Below, in pieces: positions 12,983 through 16,208 of a stretch of DNA of 16,208 nt (the first letter of the stretch is position 1; the number at the start of each line of letters is the position of its first letter). Both the position numbers and the translations under genes were made by a program. Under the pieces are notes generated by a model, which was not told where the DNA came from, searched no databases, and saw only the letters and a program-made list of their open reading frames with translations. This stretch comes from Prevotella sp. UBA2725 (GTDB taxonomy: Bacteria; Bacteroidota; Bacteroidia; Bacteroidales; Bacteroidaceae), in contig DEKJ01000049.1 in the NCBI GenBank assembly GCA_002353825.1, positions 133,455 to 149,662 on the forward strand. The letters run 5' to 3'.

Positions 12983-13510
12983 TTACAGGTTTCCCAACGA
13001 CATGGCAGCATTTTTGTTGCCACCGTTGTGTCTGGCCAGTGCTGTGGTGTCGCCGAACATTGCAGCGAGGGCATCGGAGATAAGGCCTTGGTAGGCATCG
13101 CCGTAGAACTGAGCCTCGAAGTCGTTCAGGCGGTGGATGCTATAGAGGTACTTCTTCATGAACCAGTCGCGCCGCTGTCGGTGCCCTTTACCTTTGTTCC
13201 ACTTCTTGCCACGCAGAAACTGCAGGCCGTTCTCATCATCCTTACCGCTGTTTCCTCGACGGTAACCATTGCCGGTACCGGCGGCCACATAGATGCCATA
13301 TTCCAAGAAGTGATGCTCTATGGTGGTAGGTGTGCCTGGATGTAACACGCCTGCCAACGACTGATACAAGGCACCTGTATCATATACGGGCGGTGAGAAC
13401 TTCATCATCTTCTCCTGCCAGAACTTCACCATGAAGTCGGACCACCGCTGTTCGTACTGCTCGCGGTCCTGCTCTGTGAGGCTACCCCTCAGTCCATTGT
13501 CTGCTGTCAT
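12983..13510 (-). CDS. Putative minor capsid / tail-completion protein
   Basis: This 175-aa protein starts at ATG 13508-13510 within the end of the preceding gene (29-nt overlap). An amphipathic helical N-terminus (about 1-45) is followed by a strand-and-turn region HHFLEYGIYVAAGTGNGYRR (about 67-86), a basic GKGHRQRRDWFMKKYLYSIH (about 107-126) and a helical C-terminus. An 'EYGxYVxxGTG' loop followed by a basic 'GHRxxRdWF' segment recalls HK97 gp10-like and related head-tail joining proteins, in which a Tyr-Gly-rich loop binds neighbours in the ring. It closes the operon that starts with the lysis genes. The family call rests on pattern and on the adjacent 169-aa protein. Confidence 0.6.
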   Translation of the reverse strand: MTADNGLRGSLTEQDREQYEQRWSDFMVKFWQEKMMKFSPPVYDTGALYQSLAGVLHPGTPTTIEHHFLEYGIYVAAGTGNGYRRGNSGKDDENGLQFLRGKKWNKGKGHRQRRDWFMKKYLYSIHRLNDFEAQFYGDAYQGLISDALAAMFGDTTALARHNGGNKNAAMSLGNL

Positions 13511-13991
13511 AAGTCAGGTCGATTGGTTCGTCGTTCTCCACCATGAAGTAGAGTCCAGTAACGCCCGACATGAGGTATTCCGGGAACTCGTTGCTGTAGA
13601 TGCGCTCCACCTGCATGTATTCCAGCGCGTCATCGTAGGTCATTTCCTCGCGGTCGTGGATGAGCCGGGAATGCATTTGCCGGAAGATGGTGCGGCAGAG
13701 GTTCAGCTGCTGCTCACGCTCGGCCATGTCGTCGATGCGGTAGGGGGCGACGATGAAGACGGTATAGACGCTCTTGCGGAAATAGCCCACTCCGTTGGAG
13801 TAGGTATTCTGAGAGGTAGTGTCGTCAACGAGGATATACTTGGCTGTTTTACGAAAGTCGGCCATCATGTCCTGCATGCCGCCGAGACCGGAGCAGCGCC
13901 CCACTTTGAAGCCCTGCTCTCTTGCAAGTCTGTTCTGCCTGCCTATCTTTTCAAAATAGTCGAAGGCATTGAAGATCGTTTCCTGAGCCAT
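13482..13991 (-). CDS. Putative tail terminator / tail-completion protein
   Basis: This 169-aa protein starts at ATG 13989-13991, one base after the upstream stop. It has an alpha/beta appearance: helix MAQETIFNAFDYFEKIGRQN, a strand region ending KYILVDDTT, a strand SVYTVFIVAPYRIDDM (about 73-88), a long helix EREQQLNLCRTIFRQMHSRL (about 91-110) and final strands GVTGLYFMVENDEPIDLTYD (about 143-162). The strand-helix-strand order and size fit tail terminator or tail-completion proteins (lambda U / HK97 gp10-neighbour type), and I recall near-identical wording in Bacteroidales phage proteins. It pairs with the next gene, which is probably another joining protein. The role is inferred from fold impression and context. 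Confidence 0.6.
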   Translation of the reverse strand: MAQETIFNAFDYFEKIGRQNRLAREQGFKVGRCSGLGGMQDMMADFRKTAKYILVDDTTSQNTYSNGVGYFRKSVYTVFIVAPYRIDDMAEREQQLNLCRTIFRQMHSRLIHDREEMTYDDALEYMQVERIYSNEFPEYLMSGVTGLYFMVENDEPIDLTYDSRQWTEG

Positions 13992-13992
13992 A

Positions 13993-14568
13993 TCACTCTA
14001 CCTTGATATACTGGTTGTACCTGATGGTGGCGTGGGGGTTGAAGTTCACAACTTTCACCTTGTAGCCTTTCGTGCCCCATCGCCACCAGAGAAACTTGTG
14101 CTTATATTCCCGATAGACCAGTGTCAAAACCGAGTCGCTGACCGTGTAGACGAGCGTTGTGTCGGGCGGCTTCATGCTCAGTGTGAAGTGTGCCCATCGG
14201 TCGGCATACTCATAGCGGCTGCAGGTCTTCGCCTTCAGTCTCACGGTGTCGTGGATGGCGGTGCCGCTCATCTGCTGCGCCTCTATCTGTCCGAGCTTCA
14301 GCCGGAGTTCCTTGATGAGCTGCTTGTCCGCCAGCTCGTTCTTATACGTGCTGCGCTCCATAGGGATGGCCGTAGAGGTGGCAACAGGTACTGTGTCGCG
14401 GATCGTATCGCGTTGGATAAGCGGTTCTGTCTGGGCATGGGCGAGCTGCGTCCTCAGCGCTTCCACATTCTGTTTGTTTTTGTGCAAGTCATTCCATGCA
14501 AGGATAACGCCGACGGCGGCCAGGATGACGGCAAGGAGCGACAAGAGCGTGTTCTTATAGTTTTTCAT
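13993..14568 (-). CDS. Spanin-like membrane protein (DUF6549-like)
   Basis: I start at ATG 14566-14568 (MKNYKNTLLSLLAVILAAVG, 191 aa), because GGAGGAGGAG lies directly upstream of it; an ATG five codons earlier is possible. Residues 5-26 are one TM helix with a short basic N-terminus, so the rest should be periplasmic. A helical coiled segment (about 27-45 and 75-97) precedes a beta-rich C-terminal half with WAHFTLSMKPPDTTLVYTVS (about 125-144) and the basic/aromatic HKFLWWRWGTKGY. I recall this as DUF6549, a Bacteroidales phage family next to lysis genes. It follows the amidase and overlaps its end by 14 nt. By position and topology it could act as the inner-membrane spanin, but no separate outer-membrane lipoprotein partner is visible. 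Confidence 0.7.
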   Translation of the reverse strand: MKNYKNTLLSLLAVILAAVGVILAWNDLHKNKQNVEALRTQLAHAQTEPLIQRDTIRDTVPVATSTAIPMERSTYKNELADKQLIKELRLKLGQIEAQQMSGTAIHDTVRLKAKTCSRYEYADRWAHFTLSMKPPDTTLVYTVSDSVLTLVYREYKHKFLWWRWGTKGYKVKVVNFNPHATIRYNQYIKVE

Positions 14569-15007
14569 ACTCCTCCTCCGCATTAAAGCATGGGCAGGCC
14601 TTCACCCACTCCGCAGGTTCTATCTTTCCGTCGTGGTTCAAGTCGGGCGAGAGGTCGCGGTGGCCGCAGATACGGGCTCCGGGGTACTGCTTCTTGAGCT
14701 TCCGCAGCAGGTCGGTGAGGGCTCTGCGCTGGGCCGGCGTGCGCGTGTCCTTAGCGGTCTTGCCGTCCTTGGCCACACCGCCGACATACACCACACCGAT
14801 GCTGTTGGCGTTGTGACCATACACATGAGCGCCCACCTCGTTAACGGGACGGCCCTCATGGACGCTGCCGTCACGATACACCACGTAGTGGTAGCCTATC
14901 TTCTTCCAGCCGCGGGCCCGGTGCATCCTGTCAATGTCGGCCACGGTCACGTCACGCCCCTCGGGTGTGGCGGTGCAGTGTACTACAATCAGATTAATTT
15001 TTCTCAT
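14555..15007 (-). CDS. Phage endolysin, N-acetylmuramoyl-L-alanine amidase (T7 lysozyme type)
   Basis: This 150-aa enzyme would cleave the bond between MurNAc and L-Ala in peptidoglycan to lyse the host. I start at ATG 15005-15007 (MRKINLIVVHCTATPEGRDV). Amidase_2 hallmarks: zinc ligand H10 in VVHCTAT, GYHYVVYRDG (38-47), GHRD with H116, and KACPCF, where C138 aligns with the T7 lysozyme zinc cysteine (KACPSF) and K136 with its catalytic lysine. The length equals that of T7 lysozyme. Between the second and third ligands is DLNHDGKIEPAE (122-133), which fits the EF-hand loop consensus at positions 1, 3, 5, 6, 8 and 12, so a calcium-binding insertion is likely. There is no signal peptide, so release depends on the upstream holin-like gene, which it overlaps by 14 nt. 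Confidence 0.95.
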   Translation of the reverse strand: MRKINLIVVHCTATPEGRDVTVADIDRMHRARGWKKIGYHYVVYRDGSVHEGRPVNEVGAHVYGHNANSIGVVYVGGVAKDGKTAKDTRTPAQRRALTDLLRKLKKQYPGARICGHRDLSPDLNHDGKIEPAEWVKACPCFNAEEEYEKL

Positions 15008-15260
15008 TGCTATGTTTGTTAAGTTCTTTATCCACATACTGCTTCACATCGTTCTTAACCTGTCCCATCTTTGTATTGATGGCGAGCGAGATGCCGAAGA
15101 TGCTGGCAGCATAGACGAGTGCCTGGGCGATGTACCATAGCACGGAGTCCTCAATCTTGTAATGGTTCAGGAAGAAACATATAAAGGCGAGGACGACGGC
15201 GGAGACAATCATTATCACTGCCGTGGTGTACTGTATCTTTTCTTTCGTGTCCGGTGTCAT
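14994..15260 (-). CDS. Holin-like protein
   Basis: This 88-aa protein starts at ATG 15258-15260, about 20 nt downstream of the predicted transcription start. It has two TM helices (about 11-31, TTAVIMIVSAVVLAFICFFL, and about 41-61, LWYIAQALVYAASIFGISLA) joined by a short charged loop, a short N-terminus and a long charged C-terminal tail (KMGQVKNDVKQYVDKELNKH...). Two TM segments, a charged tail and position directly upstream of an endolysin are the usual marks of a class II holin, which makes the membrane holes through which the amidase escapes. I do not recognise the exact family. It is first in the operon that continues into the amidase. Confidence 0.8.
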   Translation of the reverse strand: MTPDTKEKIQYTTAVIMIVSAVVLAFICFFLNHYKIEDSVLWYIAQALVYAASIFGISLAINTKMGQVKNDVKQYVDKELNKHSNEKN

Positions 15261-15286
15261 AACTGCTGTTTATTTTGATTACACGG

Positions 15287-15317
15287 CAAAGATATATAAT
15301 ATGGTACGGGCATAAAA
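15287..15317 (-). promoter_or_regulatory. Promoter of the lysis operon
   Basis: On the minus strand TATCTTTG (15294-15287) is an exact -7 box and TTTT (15317-15314) lies 19 nt upstream (three of four to TTTG). Transcription would start near 15280. The -33 position coincides with the T tract of the preceding terminator. Confidence 0.65.
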
Positions 15318-15356
15318 ATACGGCACCACAGCCACCGTCTGGGCCATGATGCCGTA
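15314..15356 (-). terminator. Intrinsic terminator after the 131-aa gene
   Basis: On the minus strand TACGGCATC (15356-15348) pairs with GGTGCCGTA (15327-15319): eight Watson-Crick pairs and one G-U. The loop can form a further GGCC/GGCT stem, and TTTTT follows (15318-15314). It starts 24 nt after the stop codon at 15381. Confidence 0.8.
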
Positions 15357-15380
15357 CTGAATATAGATGGAATGGAAAAG

Positions 15381-15776
15381 CTATCCCTTGATGCCCAGCC
15401 ATTGGCGGGCCTTGTCTGCCGCAGCGTCGGCGAAGGTGCAGTACTCCTTCCACTTCTCTGCATACTCCTCCGGGGAGGTCTGGTAGTGGCGCTGCAGTGC
15501 GAGTTCCTCGCTTAACTCATACTTCGTGCGCATGATGGCGTTGGCCACGTCATGCAGGTTGGTGATGTCCGGGCACTCGCGAATATAGCCGCCGTCGTTC
15601 TCCTCGCCCTCGAACTGATAGGCCTTGAACGGTGCAGGTGCGTTCTCGGCTCCTTCCTGTTTCTCTGGCTGATAGTTCTCGATGACCGTCTCATTTGGAT
15701 AGAGCATCACTCTACCCTCATCGTACTTCATAATTGTGCGCTGCTCTCTGTAAACAGCCTTGTGTAGTTTACTCAT
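15381..15776 (-). CDS. Hypothetical phage protein (131 aa), possible fibre-associated protein
   Basis: Not recognised with confidence. It starts at ATG 15774-15776, 11 nt after the upstream stop. The N-terminal half is mixed with strands (DEGRVMLYPNETVIENYQPE) and a Pro/Ala/Glu-rich linker (PEKQEGAENAPAPFKAYQFE, about 37-56). The C-terminal half is helical: ITNLHDVANAIMRTKYELSE (about 71-90), a segment with HYQTSPEEYAEKWKEY, and a final helix AAADKARQWLG. 'Y.FeGe..dGG......T....vv.aIh+.rYs.s.E.Ai.r' is a pattern I associate with short proteins near tail-fibre genes in Bacteroidales phages. There is no TM or signal sequence. A terminator follows. Confidence 0.65.
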   Translation of the reverse strand: MSKLHKAVYREQRTIMKYDEGRVMLYPNETVIENYQPEKQEGAENAPAPFKAYQFEGEENDGGYIRECPDITNLHDVANAIMRTKYELSEELALQRHYQTSPEEYAEKWKEYCTFADAAADKARQWLGIKG

Positions 15777-15787
15777 AGCTCTTGTAT

Positions 15788-16208
15788 TTATGTAAATTTA
15801 AAGAATGTCTGTCCGTTCTTACCCTGAAACTGCTGTACCACGGTAGGACTCGGCAGATCCTCTTTCGAGAAGTCATTCAACGCCTGGTCGATGAGAATCT
15901 TCGAGCCGGTGTAGCTGTAATATTCCGCATCGACGAGCGTGGGATTGCCCTGCGCGTCGCGCAGCTTCTCAAACTCATAGTGTTCATAGACTTCACCGCT
16001 CTCGCTGGTCCTCTCCTCGGTCTTGATAATCTTCTTGAAGCGGATGGCAAGCACCTTGCCCGGCTGCTGTTGCAGCACATCCCGAATCTGACCGTTGGAA
16101 TCTTGTACCTTCACTGATACCTGCGTCTTCTCAATCTTCGAGTCCTCGATGAGATAGTCAACGAGATAGATTTTCTTATTCCACGTATGTGGTTCACCCC
16201 CCCCCGTT
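15788..16208 (-). CDS. Unknown phage protein (5' end outside window)
   Basis: The frame is open to the window edge; the visible 139 codons read from a Gly-rich stretch (encoded by nine consecutive G) through HTWNKKIYLVDYLIED to KNGQTFFKFT and stop. An internal GTG at 16112-16114 is a less likely start, since the sequence upstream (IYLVDYLIEDSKIEKTQVSV) has good protein character. The visible part is beta-rich with a charged centre (IRFKKIIKTEERTSESGEVY), then VDAEYYSYTGSKILIDQALN (about residues 93-112) and a short C-terminal strand. No known domain was recognised. It lies 11 nt upstream of the 131-aa gene and is presumably in the same transcript. Confidence 0.7.
   Translation of the reverse strand, partial: TGGGEPHTWNKKIYLVDYLIEDSKIEKTQVSVKVQDSNGQIRDVLQQQPGKVLAIRFKKIIKTEERTSESGEVYEHYEFEKLRDAQGNPTLVDAEYYSYTGSKILIDQALNDFSKEDLPSPTVVQQFQGKNGQTFFKFT

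Noticed and set aside
15381..16208. Diversity-generating retroelement near a possible fibre module
   Set aside because: No reverse transcriptase gene, accessory gene or template/variable repeat pair with A-specific differences was seen in the window.

Overview
This window is a 16.2 kb piece of a tailed-phage or prophage genome from the order Bacteroidales. Every gene I can support lies on the minus strand, so transcription runs from high to low coordinates. The host assignment rests on three things. First, promoters match the Bacteroidetes consensus (TTTG, 19-20 nt, TAnnTTTG) upstream of several gene groups. Second, proteins resemble families I associate with Bacteroidales phages (DUF5053-, DUF6712- and DUF6549-like), recalled from memory and not searched. 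Third, the gene neighbourhood is that of a Bacteroidales virion and lysis module. I cannot name the genus. No integrase, terminase or major capsid gene is visible, so both ends are truncated and I cannot tell a prophage from a phage contig.

Layout in transcription order. (1) 16208-15381: the 3' part of an unknown protein and a 131-aa unknown protein, closed by a terminator. (2) 15317-12983: a promoter, then a lysis cassette (two-TM holin-like protein, T7-lysozyme-type amidase, single-TM spanin-like protein), continuing into two tail-completion-like proteins. (3) 12982-12645: a gene-free stretch with a weak promoter, several hairpins and a pair of operator-like inverted repeats. (4) 12644-12160: a 54-aa protein and a DUF5053-like small protein, then a terminator. 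(5) 11961-11569: a secreted 130-aa protein with its own promoter and terminator. (6) 11481-10000: a promoter, a long structured leader of about 250 nt, and four tightly coupled small genes (two-TM protein, then 131, 75 and 104 aa). (7) 9922-5456: a promoter, then a 353-aa probable virion protein, an 86-aa protein, a portal-like protein, a DUF6712-like connector and a 284-aa protein. (8) 5422-1: a 100-aa protein, the tape measure protein (1547 aa) and the start of a downstream tail protein.

How it works together. Holin, amidase and spanin-like proteins would cooperate in lysis. Portal, connector, tail-completion and tape measure proteins belong to head-tail joining and a long tail. The block from 12.7 to 10 kb looks like accessory (moron-type) cargo with its own signals, set between structural genes.

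The most interesting signals are non-coding. The 11.2-11.5 kb leader carries three copies of one 14-mer (two direct, one inverted) that can form mutually exclusive stems, one of which would cover the start region of the first gene. The promoter at 12.68 kb is flanked by two inverted repeats of identical design, 31 bp apart. At several junctions a terminator abuts or overlaps the next promoter, including a terminator hairpin directly in front of the tape measure start codon. None of this was tested by computation; all calls come from reading the sequence.
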